From Neobacillus massiliamazoniensis (GTDB lineage: Bacteria > Bacillota > Bacilli > Bacillales > Cytobacillaceae), in assembly GCF_001048695.1 (NCBI RefSeq), contig NZ_CVRB01000002.1, forward strand, positions 930,001 through 994,000: a stretch of 64,000 nucleotides of DNA. Direction: 5' to 3'. This document shows positions 46,457-55,127 of the stretch, piece by piece. How positions within the stretch are numbered: position 1 is the first letter of the stretch; every line of letters begins with the position of its first letter. The position numbers and the translations under genes were made by a program. A model generated the notes under the pieces. That model was given only the letters and a program-made list of their open reading frames with translations. It did no database searches and was not told the origin of the DNA.

Positions 46457-47722
46457 ATGGACTTAACAATTTCAGGTTTAGAAAATATGAAACTAAAGGA
46501 ACTTTATGAGCTTGCTCGCGAATATAAGGTGACCTATTACAGCAAATTAACGAAAAAAGAATTAATTTTTGCCATCCTCAAATCCCGTGCAGAACAGCAA
46601 GGTTATTTTTTCATGGAAGGCGTCCTAGAAATAATCCAATCCGAAGGGTTCGGATTCTTACGGCCAATCAACTACTCTCCAAGCTCAGAGGATATTTATA
46701 TTTCGGCATCGCAAATCCGCCGATTTGATCTTCGCAATGGTGATAAAGTTTCTGGTAAGGTACGGCCTCCAAAAGAAAATGAACGCTATTACGGACTTTT
46801 ACACGTAGAAGCGGTGAACGGTGAAGACCCTGAATCCGCGAAGGAACGTGTTTACTTTCCAGCTTTAACTCCTCTCTATCCAGACAGACAGATGAAGCTC
46901 GAAACCAATCCGAAACATCTTTCCACAAGAATTATGGATTTAGTAGCACCGGTTGGATTTGGCCAAAGGGGATTGATCGTTGCGCCTCCGAAAGCTGGTA
47001 AAACGATGCTGTTAAAAGAAATTGCCAATAGCATTACAACAAACCATCCGGAAGTCGAACTGATTGTACTGTTAATTGACGAACGTCCGGAAGAGGTAAC
47101 CGACATTGAACGCTCCGTAGCGGGTGATGTTGTCAGCTCTACCTTCGATGAAGTGCCGGAAAATCATATTAAAGTGGCCGAGCTTGTTCTCGATCGAGCG
47201 ATGCGCTTAGTCGAGCACAAACGCGATGTAGTCATCCTGATGGATAGTATTACTCGCCTGGCGCGTGCATACAACCTTGTCATTCCACCAAGTGGCCGGA
47301 CACTCTCCGGAGGGATTGACCCAGCTGCCTTCCACCGTCCGAAGCGCTTCTTCGGGGCTGCCCGTAATATTGAAGAGGGCGGCAGCTTAACGATCCTAGC
47401 GACCGCATTGGTCGATACCGGTTCACGGATGGATGACGTCATTTATGAGGAATTTAAAGGGACGGGAAATATGGAGCTTCACCTTGACCGTACTCTTGCC
47501 GAACGTCGCATTTTCCCTGCCCTCGACATTCGCCGTTCCGGAACACGGAAAGAGGAGCTGCTCATTCCGAAGGACCATCTCGACAAATTATGGGTGATTC
47601 GCAAATCAATGTCAGACTCGCCAGACTTTGCCGAACGCTTCTTGAAAAAATTAAAACAAACAAAGTCAAACGAAGAATTTTTCGAGCAAATAGGGGAAGA
47701 ATTGAAAACCCGCCGTTCATAA
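46457..47722 (+). CDS. rho: Transcription termination factor Rho
   Basis: This 421-residue hexameric RNA helicase has an N-terminal helical domain, an OB-type RNA-binding domain ([28 protein letters not shown]), the Walker A loop in [15 protein letters not shown], Walker B in [15 protein letters not shown], and the Q/R loops. It ends untranslated transcripts. AAAGAGTGGTG precedes the ATG. Confidence 0.97.
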   Translation: MDLTISGLENMKLKELYELAREYKVTYYSKLTKKELIFAILKSRAEQQGYFFMEGVLEIIQSEGFGFLRPINYSPSSEDIYISASQIRRFDLRNGDKVSGKVRPPKENERYYGLLHVEAVNGEDPESAKERVYFPALTPLYPDRQMKLETNPKHLSTRIMDLVAPVGFGQRGLIVAPPKAGKTMLLKEIANSITTNHPEVELIVLLIDERPEEVTDIERSVAGDVVSSTFDEVPENHIKVAELVLDRAMRLVEHKRDVVILMDSITRLARAYNLVIPPSGRTLSGGIDPAAFHRPKRFFGAARNIEEGGSLTILATALVDTGSRMDDVIYEEFKGTGNMELHLDRTLAERRIFPALDIRRSGTRKEELLIPKDHLDKLWVIRKSMSDSPDFAERFLKKLKQTKSNEEFFEQIGEELKTRRS

Positions 47723-47822
47723 TGGTAGGACTTAGGAAAAATATGAAGGATAAGATTACGCTAAAACTAAATTCGGTCTTGGAGTCTGGTTGCTTGAGGG
47801 CTAAAATCCTAAAAATCCCATC

Positions 47823-47851
47823 TTGCAAAAGCGAGTTCTCCTTGCTATAAT
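47823..47851 (+). promoter_or_regulatory. Sigma-A promoter of rpmE
   Basis: TTGCAA (47823-47828) and TATAAT (47846-47851), spaced 17 bp, lie about 95 bp before rpmE. Confidence 0.8.
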
Positions 47852-47947
47852 AGTTGCAGTGTGTTTTTAGTATATTGGTGCTGGTTTTAGACAAGCACTT
47901 ATGATAACTCTGTTTCGAAAGATTCAGGGCAGAAGGAGCTGAAAATA

Positions 47948-48154
47948 ATGAAAGCAGGAATTCATCCTAATTACAAAACAGTTAAGGTGACTTGTGCATG
48001 CGGAAATACGTTTGAAAGTGGATCTGTTAAACAAGAGATTCGCGTAGAAACTTGCTCTGAGTGCCATCCATTCTATACTGGTCGCCAAAAATTCGCTGAA
48101 GCAGGCGGACGTGTTGACCGCTTCAACAAAAAATACGGCCTTAAGCAACAATAA
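47948..48154 (+). CDS. rpmE: Ribosomal protein bL31 (zinc-binding form)
   Basis: This 68-residue protein begins [19 protein letters not shown] and has the zinc ligands CxC (TCACG) and CxxC (TCSECHPFY), so it is the C+ form that is replaced by YtiA-type L31 under zinc starvation. AGAAGGAGCTG precedes the ATG. Confidence 0.96.
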   Translation: MKAGIHPNYKTVKVTCACGNTFESGSVKQEIRVETCSECHPFYTGRQKFAEAGGRVDRFNKKYGLKQQ

Positions 48155-48162
48155 GCTCAGAA

Positions 48163-48196
48163 ACAGGCAAGCAGAGACACTACTTGCCTGTTTTTT
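48163..48196 (+). terminator. Terminator of rpmE
   Basis: ACAGGCAAG/CTTGCCTGT with an 11-nt loop is followed by TTTTTT. A degenerate family A remnant (TGTCCAGCTAGAGCCTAGGG ... GACCAAGG) lies at about 48225-48275, and the rest of the gap to tdk shows nothing else. Confidence 0.85.
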
Positions 48197-48407
48197 ATTT
48201 ATCATTAATAGCTTTTCAGTAAGTGTCCAGCTAGAGCCTAGGGACTATTAGAGCCCCCTGACCAAGGAGTTTGGGCATTTCTTAAATAATATATGTTTGA
48301 AAAGTGAAGTGCTCAACTTCAGTATCGCTGGGCACTTCAACTATTCACGATCAAATAGATACAAATAATGTAATTTAGGGTTTGCGCATAGGAAGGAGTC
48401 GCCATTC

Positions 48408-49004
48408 ATGTACGTAATGAAGCAAAGCGGATGGGTTGAGATTATCTGCGGCAGTATGTTTTCAGGAAAATCAGAGGAATTGATTCGTCGCGTCAGACGT
48501 GCTCAATTTGCTAAACAAAAAATCGCTGTTTTTAAACCGAAAATTGATAATCGCTACAGTGAACATTCTGTAGTATCCCATAATGGATCCTCTTTTATTG
48601 CGACGCCAATATCCCACTCCATCGAGATTTTACATCATGTCGAATCAGATATTGAAATTATCGCGATTGACGAAGTACAGTTTTTCGACGAAGGAATCGT
48701 CCGTGTCGTTCAGCAGCTTGCTGACAGCGGCCACCGCGTCATTGCCGCTGGGCTTGACCAGGATTTTCGCGGCGAACCATTTGGCCAAATGCCAGAATTA
48801 ATGGCCATCGCAGAACAAGTAACCAAATTACAGGCCGTCTGCACCGTTTGCGGCTCGCCATCAAGCAGAACACAGCGTCTCATCGACGGCAGACCAGCAT
48901 CCTACCATGACCCAGTCATCCTAGTCGGCGCCGCTGAAGCCTACGAGCCTCGCTGTCGCCATCACCACGAAGTCCCAAAAACCATCCCAGTCAACACCCG
49001 CTAA
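48408..49004 (+). CDS. tdk: Thymidine kinase
   Basis: This 198-residue protein has the P-loop [14 protein letters not shown], the DEVQFF Walker B element, and a zinc lasso with CTVCG and a C-terminal CRHHHE in place of a second CxxC. It phosphorylates thymidine with ATP in the salvage pathway. AGGAAGGAGTC precedes the ATG. It follows rpmE as in B. subtilis. Confidence 0.96.
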   Translation: MYVMKQSGWVEIICGSMFSGKSEELIRRVRRAQFAKQKIAVFKPKIDNRYSEHSVVSHNGSSFIATPISHSIEILHHVESDIEIIAIDEVQFFDEGIVRVVQQLADSGHRVIAAGLDQDFRGEPFGQMPELMAIAEQVTKLQAVCTVCGSPSSRTQRLIDGRPASYHDPVILVGAAEAYEPRCRHHHEVPKTIPVNTR

Positions 49005-49023
49005 GAGTTGGTGTCTCCCTGTT

Positions 49024-49075
49024 GGTGCCTGACACCCTTGGTGGACATTTGTCCGCGTGGGGTGGACAGTGGTGG
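49024..49075. repeat. Family B repeat after tdk
   Basis: GGTGCCTGACACC (49024-49036) is followed by TGGTGGACATTTGTCCGCGT and GGTGGACAGTGG, words shared with the copies at 19.4 kb and 33.1 kb. Confidence 0.8.
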
Positions 49076-49142
49076 TTGGAAAGATTTTTCTTGAGCGATT
49101 GAGTGTGTAGGCTGGGCATCCTAGTAATAGGAGGTGGAAATA

Positions 49143-49619
49143 GTGAAAAAGTTCATTTTTCCCTCACTATTACTATTGATTATGGCGATTCTTGTCTGTG
49201 GCTGTCAGGGCATTAAGAATAATGAAACAGCCTATGATTTTCGCAAGGATAAAAACGCACCCAACTATATGTCAAACGAACTGACAGGTCCCGACAAAGG
49301 AAGGGTTATGGGGAATGACGTAACCAATCAAAACCCGAATTTCCTTAAGCTGAGAGGAACAAGGAATGGCAATGCATCAGGGGGCAGCGGTAATCTTGGT
49401 GTAGATGCCGATAAAGCTAAGCAAGTCATAGCAGATACAAAAGAGTTCAGAACTGATTCCGTATGGATTAACGGCGACCGGATGTGGGTCAATGTTTATA
49501 AAATGGACCAGCTTACTATTCAAGAAAAACTTGACGCTCAAGCACGCCTCCATCGCAAATTAGTCGAAGCCTTACCAAGGTATAATATTGAAGTAAGTGT
49601 TCAGGAAGATAGAAGATAG
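49143..49619 (+). CDS. Putative lipoprotein, unknown
   Basis: This 158-residue protein has a lipoprotein signal peptide: MKKFIFPSLLLLIMAIL followed by VCGC, giving Cys19 as the lipidated residue. The mature part is hydrophilic, with a Gly/Asn-rich stretch and a C-terminal alpha/beta segment (VDADKAKQVIADTKEF, SVWINGDRMWVNVYKMD) vaguely like the YhcN/YlaJ sporulation lipoproteins, but I do not recognise the family securely. GTG 49143 follows AGGAGGTGG at good distance; GTG 49134 overlaps that site. Confidence 0.75.
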   Translation: MKKFIFPSLLLLIMAILVCGCQGIKNNETAYDFRKDKNAPNYMSNELTGPDKGRVMGNDVTNQNPNFLKLRGTRNGNASGGSGNLGVDADKAKQVIADTKEFRTDSVWINGDRMWVNVYKMDQLTIQEKLDAQARLHRKLVEALPRYNIEVSVQEDRR

Positions 49620-49648
49620 CATGCTCTGATATCAAGGGCATGTTTTTT
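49620..49648 (+). terminator. Terminator of the lipoprotein gene
   Basis: CATGCTC/GGGCATG with a 9-nt loop is followed by TTTTTT, directly at the stop codon. Confidence 0.8.
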
Positions 49649-49663
49649 GTATACAACAAGATG

Positions 49664-49731
49664 TATGTGCTGTTTTTCAAATTTATGTGCCATTATTAAA
49701 ATATATGTGCCAAAACAACCTACTTATGTGC
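49664..49731. repeat. Short TATGTGCC array, 20-bp period
   Basis: TATGTGC begins at 49664, 49684, 49704 and 49725. The word is the reverse complement of the GGCACATA of the arrays at 40 kb and 60 kb. It lies between the lipoprotein terminator and the prfA promoter. Confidence 0.82.
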
Positions 49732-49783
49732 CAATCTAACTTTTACCTTTATTTGCAAAATGCTTACAGGGTAAAAATGTTTT

Positions 49784-49812
49784 TTGACGGTGCATTTTTC
49801 CTATAATATAAT
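49784..49812 (+). promoter_or_regulatory. Sigma-A promoter of prfA
   Basis: TTGACG (49784-49789) and TATAAT (49807-49812), spaced 17 bp, lie 36 bp before the GTG start. Confidence 0.75.
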
Positions 49813-49847
49813 TAGAATGTTATGGACTAAAACCAGAGGTGAATAGA

Positions 49848-50921
49848 GTGTTTGATCGTCTTCAATCCGTAGAAGATCGCTATGAAAAGTTGAATGAGCT
49901 TTTGAGCGATCCAGAGATAATTAATGATTCCAAAAAACTTCGAGAATATTCAAAAGAACAATCTGATATACAAGAAACCGTCCAAGCCTACCGCCAATAT
50001 AAAGAAGCGAAGCAGCAGCTTCAAGATGCGAAAGCTATGCTTGATGAGAAGCTTGATGCTGAGATGCGCGAAATGGTTAAAGAAGAAGTGAACGAACTAG
50101 ATACGCTTATTGGTGAATTGGAAGAGCAGTTGAGAATTTTGCTCATTCCGAAGGACCCGAATGATGATAAAAACGTTATTATGGAAATCCGCGGTGCAGC
50201 GGGCGGGGAAGAGGCGGCGTTGTTTGCCGGATCGCTTTACCGGATGTACAGCCGCTATGCTGAATCACAAGGCTGGAAAACGGAAGTTATTGATGCGAAC
50301 GAGACAGGTCTCGGTGGCTTCAAAGAGATTATTTTTATGATTACGGGAACTGGTGCCTATTCTAAATTGAAGTATGAAAATGGTGCCCATCGTGTTCAGC
50401 GTGTGCCGGAAACGGAATCTGGTGGCCGGATTCACACGTCGACGTCAACTGTTGCCTGCATGCCAGAAGCAGAAGAATTTGATATTGAAATCCACGATAA
50501 AGATATCCGCTTCGATACATTTGCATCAAGCGGTGCCGGTGGACAGAGCGTAAACACGACGATGTCAGCTGTTCGTTTAACCCATATCCCGACAGGTATC
50601 GTCGCAACAAGCCAGGATGAACGGTCGCAGCATAAAAACAAAGATAAGGCGATGAAGATCTTACGTGCCCGTGTATACGATAAGTTCCAGCAGGAGGCCC
50701 AAGCTGAATTGGATCAAGCAAGGAAATCCGCAGTTGGTACAGGCGACCGTTCAGAACGGATTCGCACCTACAATTATCCGCAAAATCGTGTCACTGACCA
50801 TCGCATTGGTTTAACGATTCAAAAGCTTGATCAAATTATCGAAGGCAAAATCGACGAAATCGTAGATGCCTTAATCCTTGATGATCAATCAAATAGACTG
50901 GCAAGTGCAACCAATGAGTAA
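49848..50921 (+). CDS. prfA: Peptide chain release factor 1
   Basis: This 357-residue protein recognises UAA and UAG. The codon-reading PxT appears as PET at 187-189 and the catalytic GGQ is at residues 231-233 ([20 protein letters not shown]). GTG 49848 is chosen with AGGTG 6 bp upstream; GTG 49839 is inside the ribosome-binding site. It overlaps prmC by 8 bp, and PrmC methylates the GGQ glutamine. Confidence 0.96.
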   Translation: MFDRLQSVEDRYEKLNELLSDPEIINDSKKLREYSKEQSDIQETVQAYRQYKEAKQQLQDAKAMLDEKLDAEMREMVKEEVNELDTLIGELEEQLRILLIPKDPNDDKNVIMEIRGAAGGEEAALFAGSLYRMYSRYAESQGWKTEVIDANETGLGGFKEIIFMITGTGAYSKLKYENGAHRVQRVPETESGGRIHTSTSTVACMPEAEEFDIEIHDKDIRFDTFASSGAGGQSVNTTMSAVRLTHIPTGIVATSQDERSQHKNKDKAMKILRARVYDKFQQEAQAELDQARKSAVGTGDRSERIRTYNYPQNRVTDHRIGLTIQKLDQIIEGKIDEIVDALILDDQSNRLASATNE

Positions 50922-51756
50922 AAAAATTTACGAAGCTCTTCAATGGGCTTCTTCTTTTTTAAAAACAGCAGACCGCGACGAGAATGCAGGGGAGTTGCTG
51001 CTCCGTCACTACACCGGCATGTCGCGGTCACAGCTATTTGCCAACGTCCGGGAAGAATTAATGCCTTCCATTTGGCAGACATTTGAAAAAGCAGTCATGG
51101 ACCACGCCGCCGGCAGACCGATTCAATATATCATCGGTTCGGAGGAGTTTTATGGGAGGACCTTTGTTGTTAACGAAGAGGTGCTCATCCCAAGGCCGGA
51201 AACCGAAGAGCTTGTGTTGGAAACACTTCGCAGGGTAAAAAATGGACAAAAACTGCTAGATGTCGGGACAGGTAGCGGTGCAATCGCCATCACCTTGAAG
51301 CTTGAGCAACCATCCTTATTGGTGTCAGGCACCGATATAGCCTTAGAGTCACTAGCTGTCGCGAAGGAAAATGCCAATCGGCTTGGGGCGGATGTTCAGT
51401 TTGTTCATGGAGATTTGCTGCAGCCGTTTTTTGGGGAAGAGTTTGATGTAATTGTGTCGAACCCGCCGTATATCCCGGTTGGTGATATAGCGGAGATGTC
51501 CGAGGTAGTAACAGAGCATGAGCCGCATCGGGCCTTGTTTGCAGGCGCGGACGGACTCGACTTTTACCGCCGATTTATGGTTGAGCTTCCGGCTGTGCTG
51601 GCGCCGTGCGCGCTCGTTGCCTTTGAAATTGGGGCCGGTCAGGGCGAAGCGGTAGCGGAGCTTTTTCAAAAGACATTTGAAAATGTAAAGGTTGATATTC
51701 TAAATGATATTAACGGCAAGGACCGGATGGTGTTTGCGGAAATAAAGAGAGTGTGA
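50914..51756 (+). CDS. prmC: Release factor glutamine methyltransferase PrmC
   Basis: This 280-residue SAM-dependent enzyme has an N-terminal helical domain, [13 protein letters not shown] for SAM, and NPPY at 183-186 binding the target Gln. Start ATG 50914 overlaps the prfA stop. The 13-mer GGTGTCAGGCACC, identical to the family B repeat, occurs in frame at 51321-51333 (encoding Val-Ser-Gly-Thr); this may be coincidence. The last codons form one arm of the terminator. Confidence 0.95.
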   Translation: MSKKIYEALQWASSFLKTADRDENAGELLLRHYTGMSRSQLFANVREELMPSIWQTFEKAVMDHAAGRPIQYIIGSEEFYGRTFVVNEEVLIPRPETEELVLETLRRVKNGQKLLDVGTGSGAIAITLKLEQPSLLVSGTDIALESLAVAKENANRLGADVQFVHGDLLQPFFGEEFDVIVSNPPYIPVGDIAEMSEVVTEHEPHRALFAGADGLDFYRRFMVELPAVLAPCALVAFEIGAGQGEAVAELFQKTFENVKVDILNDINGKDRMVFAEIKRV

Positions 51757-51771
51757 ATTCACACTCTCTTT
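51744..51771 (+). terminator. Terminator of prfA-prmC
   Basis: A perfect palindrome, AAAGAGAGTGTGAA/TTCACACTCTCTTT, continues into a run of T; the stop codon lies in it. At 51782-51840 a family A tail remnant follows (TTTGACTTCGAGAATTGCC, TAGCTTCAGCGGCATAGCC). Confidence 0.88.
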
Positions 51772-51949
51772 TTTTATTGGATAAGACTTTGACTTCGAGA
51801 ATTGCCTAGCTTCAGCGGCATAGCCTCTCCCAAACAGAGGACTCTTATTAAGTAGTGAGCGAGATTGGCGAGTAAATGATAAAAAGTGGCGAGTAAAGGG
51901 TATGTAAGTACGTGGGAAAGAGTGCAAAATATCGGTTCTCCTTTAAACA

Positions 51950-51981
51950 AAAAAGGACCGGGCGGATTTTTGCCCGGTTTT
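51950..51981. terminator. Terminator of the small coiled-coil membrane gene
   Basis: ACCGGGC/GCCCGGT with an 8-nt loop has an A-run on one side and a T-run on the other; on the minus strand it directly follows the stop of the gene at 51984. Confidence 0.82.
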
Positions 51982-51983
51982 TC

Positions 51984-52202
51984 TCACATAAACTTATCAT
52001 TTGGTGCTTCAAGCCTGATTTTTTCAAGCTCGAGCTTCATTTTTTCGGTTTCGATAAGGTAGTTTTCTTGCTTTAGTTTTTCGAGCTCTAGTTGGTCTTT
52101 AATCATTTCGTGTTTTATTTTGTTTTGCTTGCCAAAATGATCAGTCAAGATTGCAATGATTGGAATCGTGAGTGCCAAAGCCGGGATAATTACCCAAATC
52201 AT
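51984..52202 (-). CDS. Small membrane-anchored coiled-coil protein, unknown
   Basis: This 72-residue protein has one hydrophobic N-terminal helix (WVIIPALALTIPIIAILTD). A charged heptad-like helix to the C-terminus follows (MIKDQLELEKLKQENYLIE and onward). The topology is a membrane anchor with a cytoplasmic coiled coil. I do not recognise the family. GTGGGGGAAG precedes the ATG, and a terminator and divergent spoIIR flank it. A longer upstream in-frame extension lacks support. Confidence 0.72.
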   Translation of the reverse strand: MIWVIIPALALTIPIIAILTDHFGKQNKIKHEMIKDQLELEKLKQENYLIETEKMKLELEKIRLEAPNDKFM

Positions 52203-52320
52203 AAACTTCCCCCACCTTTCTTTAGTTAAATAATACCAAATACAGACTATTTTTAAAATTAATAGTTTAAGATTTTTGGCTTTTGTCCACAATGAGGATA
52301 GAGAAGGGGCGGTGCTGGGG

Positions 52321-53256
52321 ATGAGAAGCAAAGCTATAGTGTGGGGATATTTGATCTTATTATCGTTAGGAACAATTTTCAGTTTATGGATACCGAAAAA
52401 TGAGGCGGTTGCAAAGGAATCGATTATTATACCGGGCGATGCGATTCGGCTGAGGATTCTTGCCAACAGTGACACGGAGAGTGACCAGGCGCTGAAGCGA
52501 AAGGTGCGCGATGCGGTCAATGCGAAAATTACTCTTTGGGTTCAGGATTTAACTTCGATGGATAAAGCAAAAGTAGTGATTAAAGATAAGCTTCCGGAAA
52601 TCCAGACGATTGCCGAAAAAGTAGTGCAGGATTACGGATCGAAACAATCGGTTAAAGTGGAATTCGGCAAAGTTCAGTTTCCGACGAAATTATATGGCCA
52701 ATTTTTATATCCGGCCGGGCAGTACCAAGCAGTGTTAATTACGTTAGGCGAGGGAAAAGGGGCCAATTGGTGGTGCGTCCTCTATCCGCCGTTATGTTTC
52801 CTTGATTTTTCGAATGGTGTAGCTGTAAGCGACGGCTTTGAAGAAAAGCATAAGGCGAAAGCAAAGGTAAAATCAACCGAAGAAATTGCGGCCTCGGCGG
52901 CCCTGACGGAAGTGGCAGCTGCGGGTGACGAGAACACTGATTCATCGGCGCCAGAAGAAGAAATCACTTCGGCGGCAAAGGAAAACTCTGATGCGAAAAC
53001 AGAAGTGACAGACAAAAAAGCTCCGGCAACTTCGGCAAAGGAAAGGTCTGTGAAGAAAGTAGAAACGGTTGACGAAAAAACTCCGGCAAAGGAAACTTCT
53101 GCGGCGAAAGTAGAAGCGTCAGAAAAAAATACTCCGGCTGAAAATCATAACCCAAAAAAGCTTCAAGCAGAAAAGCCAGTATATACATCGGAGGATGAGG
53201 AGCCAGTAAAAGTAAAATTTTTCGTTGTGGAGCTTTGGAAAAAGCTATTTGATTGA
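52321..53256 (+). CDS. spoIIR: Stage II sporulation protein R with long low-complexity insert
   Basis: SpoIIR is the forespore-secreted signal that activates SpoIIGA and pro-sigma-E in the mother cell. The protein has 311 residues: a signal anchor (~5-24), the conserved SpoIIR domain (DAIRLRILANSDTESDQALK to WWCVLYPPLCFLDF, residues ~40-165), an Ala/Lys/Glu/Thr/Ser-rich stretch of about 100 residues with repeated Pro-Ala-Lys-Glu/Thr units, and a conserved-looking end (VKVKFFVVELWKKLFD). As I recall, B. subtilis SpoIIR is about 224 residues, so the linker is expanded. ATG 52321 is preferred; GTG 52312 is possible. Confidence 0.92.
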   Translation: MRSKAIVWGYLILLSLGTIFSLWIPKNEAVAKESIIIPGDAIRLRILANSDTESDQALKRKVRDAVNAKITLWVQDLTSMDKAKVVIKDKLPEIQTIAEKVVQDYGSKQSVKVEFGKVQFPTKLYGQFLYPAGQYQAVLITLGEGKGANWWCVLYPPLCFLDFSNGVAVSDGFEEKHKAKAKVKSTEEIAASAALTEVAAAGDENTDSSAPEEEITSAAKENSDAKTEVTDKKAPATSAKERSVKKVETVDEKTPAKETSAAKVEASEKNTPAENHNPKKLQAEKPVYTSEDEEPVKVKFFVVELWKKLFD

Positions 53257-53259
53257 ACC

Positions 53260-53293
53260 GATCCAGTCTCAAAAGTGGGACTGGATTTTTTAT
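53260..53293 (+). terminator. Terminator of spoIIR
   Basis: ATCCAGTC...GACTGGAT with an internal AAAAG loop is followed by TTTTTATT. Downstream to 53410 lies a diverged repeat-like stretch ending GCCTTCCGCTTTTTTTAC. Confidence 0.82.
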
Positions 53294-53484
53294 TGAGCGT
53301 TCAAGAATGGGCCAGCTTCATAGGAGCAAGCTGCAGAAGCAATACATAGTACGTTGAAAAACATGAGTTTTCGGCGGAGGCGCCCAAAGAGTGCCTTCCG
53401 CTTTTTTTACTAGATTCCACTAGTTCTATTTAATCTAGTTTTTTCATATTCATAGAGTAGATGATGAAAATGAGGTGGTAAAGG

Positions 53485-53931
53485 ATGCAGTCAGTGATTC
53501 GCAAAGCAGATAAAGAAGATTTGAAAAAGGTAAGAGAGTTTCTCACGAACGCTCAGCTGGGGACAGAGGGACTAACGGAGGAAAGCATGGACTATTTTTT
53601 GCTGCTAGAGGATGGGGACGGGAATATCAGGGGATCACTGGGGATGGAAGTGTTTGCTAGATATGGTTTGCTGCGTTCGTTAGTAGTTACATCCAGCCAA
53701 GCAGAGAAGGAAATTCTAATTCTACTAAATCAGATGCTGCAGTTGGCAAAGGAAAAGAGAATGAGCAGCATGTTTTTAGCGACAAATAAGAGCGCAGCGC
53801 TTCCTTTTTTTGAGGTGCTGGGCTTTCAAAGACTCGAGCAGGAAAAATTACCAAGTGAATTTTACAGCGCTGAGCATATAAAGCATATTTTAAATGTGGA
53901 TAACTCCTATTTTTTGAAAATTTCGCTATAG
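53485..53931 (+). CDS. ywlB: GNAT-family acetyltransferase YwlB
   Basis: This 148-residue protein has an N-terminal IRKADKEDLKKVREFL and a GNAT-like core (GSLGMEVFARYGLLRSLVV, LATNKSAALPFFEVLGFQRL). The substrate is unknown. AGGTGGTAAAGG precedes the ATG. It sits before ywlC as in B. subtilis. DnaA-box-like sequences begin within its last codons. Confidence 0.82.
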   Translation: MQSVIRKADKEDLKKVREFLTNAQLGTEGLTEESMDYFLLLEDGDGNIRGSLGMEVFARYGLLRSLVVTSSQAEKEILILLNQMLQLAKEKRMSSMFLATNKSAALPFFEVLGFQRLEQEKLPSEFYSAEHIKHILNVDNSYFLKISL

Positions 53932-54134
53932 TTGTGGATAGATTCGCAAAGTTATCCACTATTTCAACAAGGTTATTCACAATTTGTGGATAAAGCTTGT
54001 ATTTAACCACACCTTCTTATATACTTGCAAACGTAAATATGAGGTAAGGTACGTTTTATATAAAGGTGGATCAAGATGAATACAAAGGTTTGGAAAGTGG
54101 ATAAGTATGTGGATAATCTCGAAAATAATCCACA
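53895..54134. promoter_or_regulatory. DnaA-box cluster at the ywlC start
   Basis: Boxes (consensus TTATCCACA, reverse TGTGGATAA): perfect at 53895-53903, 53985-53993 and 54108-54116. TTATTCACA is at 53973-53981. One-mismatch boxes are at 53933-53941, 53952-53960, 54096-54104 and 54126-54134. Eight boxes fall in 240 bp, spanning the end of ywlB, the intergenic space and the first codons of ywlC. DnaA binding near ywlC is known in B. subtilis as far as I recall. Confidence 0.88.
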
Positions 54135-55119
54135 TGTTGTGGATGCAGCACAGCTTTTAAGGGAAAATGAGGTCGTTGCCCTGCCAACGGAAACGGTTTA
54201 TGGCCTCGGCGGTAATGCCGAAAGTGATGCAGCTGTGGAAAAGATTTTTAGCGCCAAGGGGAGGCCGAGCGATAATCCACTGATTATTCACATTGCGGAA
54301 CGGGAGCAGCTCCAGCGCTTTGTGGCGGAAATACCGGCAAAGGCAGAACAATTAATGGAGGCGTTTTGGCCGGGGCCTCTTACGATTATTTTTAAAAAGA
54401 AAGCTGGCGTCCTTTCGGAAAAAGCAACGGCCGGACTGGATAGCGTCGGTGTGAGAATGCCGGATCATCCTGTTGCCCTCGCCTTGCTGAAACGCTGCGG
54501 GCTGCCGATTGCAGCGCCAAGTGCAAACAGCTCCGGCAAACCAAGTCCGACGAGAGCTGAGCACGTGATTGAAGATTTGCAAGGTAAAATTGCCGGTGTG
54601 CTCGATGGTGGGGCGACCGGGGTGGGCGTCGAATCAACGGTCATCGACTGCACTGACTCGGTTCCAGTTATTTTTCGGCCAGGCGGGGTAACGAAGGAGC
54701 AGCTCGAGGCTGTGATTGGCGAAGTCCGGATGGATCCAGCGTTAAGCGAGGAAACTGCGAAACCAAAAGCCCCAGGAATGAAGTACACCCACTACGCGCC
54801 CAATGCCCCGCTCTATTTAGTCGCGGGAAGCAAGGCGTTTTTGATGAAATTAGTAGAGGAAAAACAGCGGGAAGGCTTAAAGGTCGGGGTGCTGACGACA
54901 GAAGAAAACGTGAGCGAGTACGATGCGGATCTTGTTCTCGCCTGTGGAAAACGGGCCGAGCCGAAAACAGTCGCAGCCGCTCTCTATGATACGTTAAGGG
55001 CCTTTAACCATGAAAAGGTGGATATTATTTTTAGCGAAATGTTTTCTTACGAAGGCGTGGGCGATGCCATCATGAACCGGCTGCAAAAAGCGGCGGGAAA
55101 TAAGGTGATTATTGAGTAG
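54076..55119 (+). CDS. ywlC: Threonylcarbamoyl-AMP synthase YwlC (Sua5 type)
   Basis: This 347-residue protein has a YrdC domain (VVALPTETVYGLGGNA, KGRPSDNPLIIHIA, PSANSSGKPSPT) followed by a linker with KAPGMKYTHYAPNAPLYLV and a C-terminal Sua5 domain. It makes threonylcarbamoyl-AMP from Thr, bicarbonate and ATP for t6A modification of tRNA. The first ~20 codons carry several DnaA-box words. AAAGGTGGATC precedes the ATG. Confidence 0.95.
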   Translation: MNTKVWKVDKYVDNLENNPHVVDAAQLLRENEVVALPTETVYGLGGNAESDAAVEKIFSAKGRPSDNPLIIHIAEREQLQRFVAEIPAKAEQLMEAFWPGPLTIIFKKKAGVLSEKATAGLDSVGVRMPDHPVALALLKRCGLPIAAPSANSSGKPSPTRAEHVIEDLQGKIAGVLDGGATGVGVESTVIDCTDSVPVIFRPGGVTKEQLEAVIGEVRMDPALSEETAKPKAPGMKYTHYAPNAPLYLVAGSKAFLMKLVEEKQREGLKVGVLTTEENVSEYDADLVLACGKRAEPKTVAAALYDTLRAFNHEKVDIIFSEMFSYEGVGDAIMNRLQKAAGNKVIIE

Positions 55120-55127
55120 GCTGGGCG

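Noticed and set aside
46324-46509. 61-codon frame in the rho leader
   Set aside because: Low-complexity AT-rich sequence overlapping the rho start with no ribosome-binding site.
51321-51333. Family B 13-mer inside prmC as an insertion
   Set aside because: It lies at a conserved position of the SAM-binding region, encodes plausible residues, and no length change is evident, so coincidence cannot be excluded.
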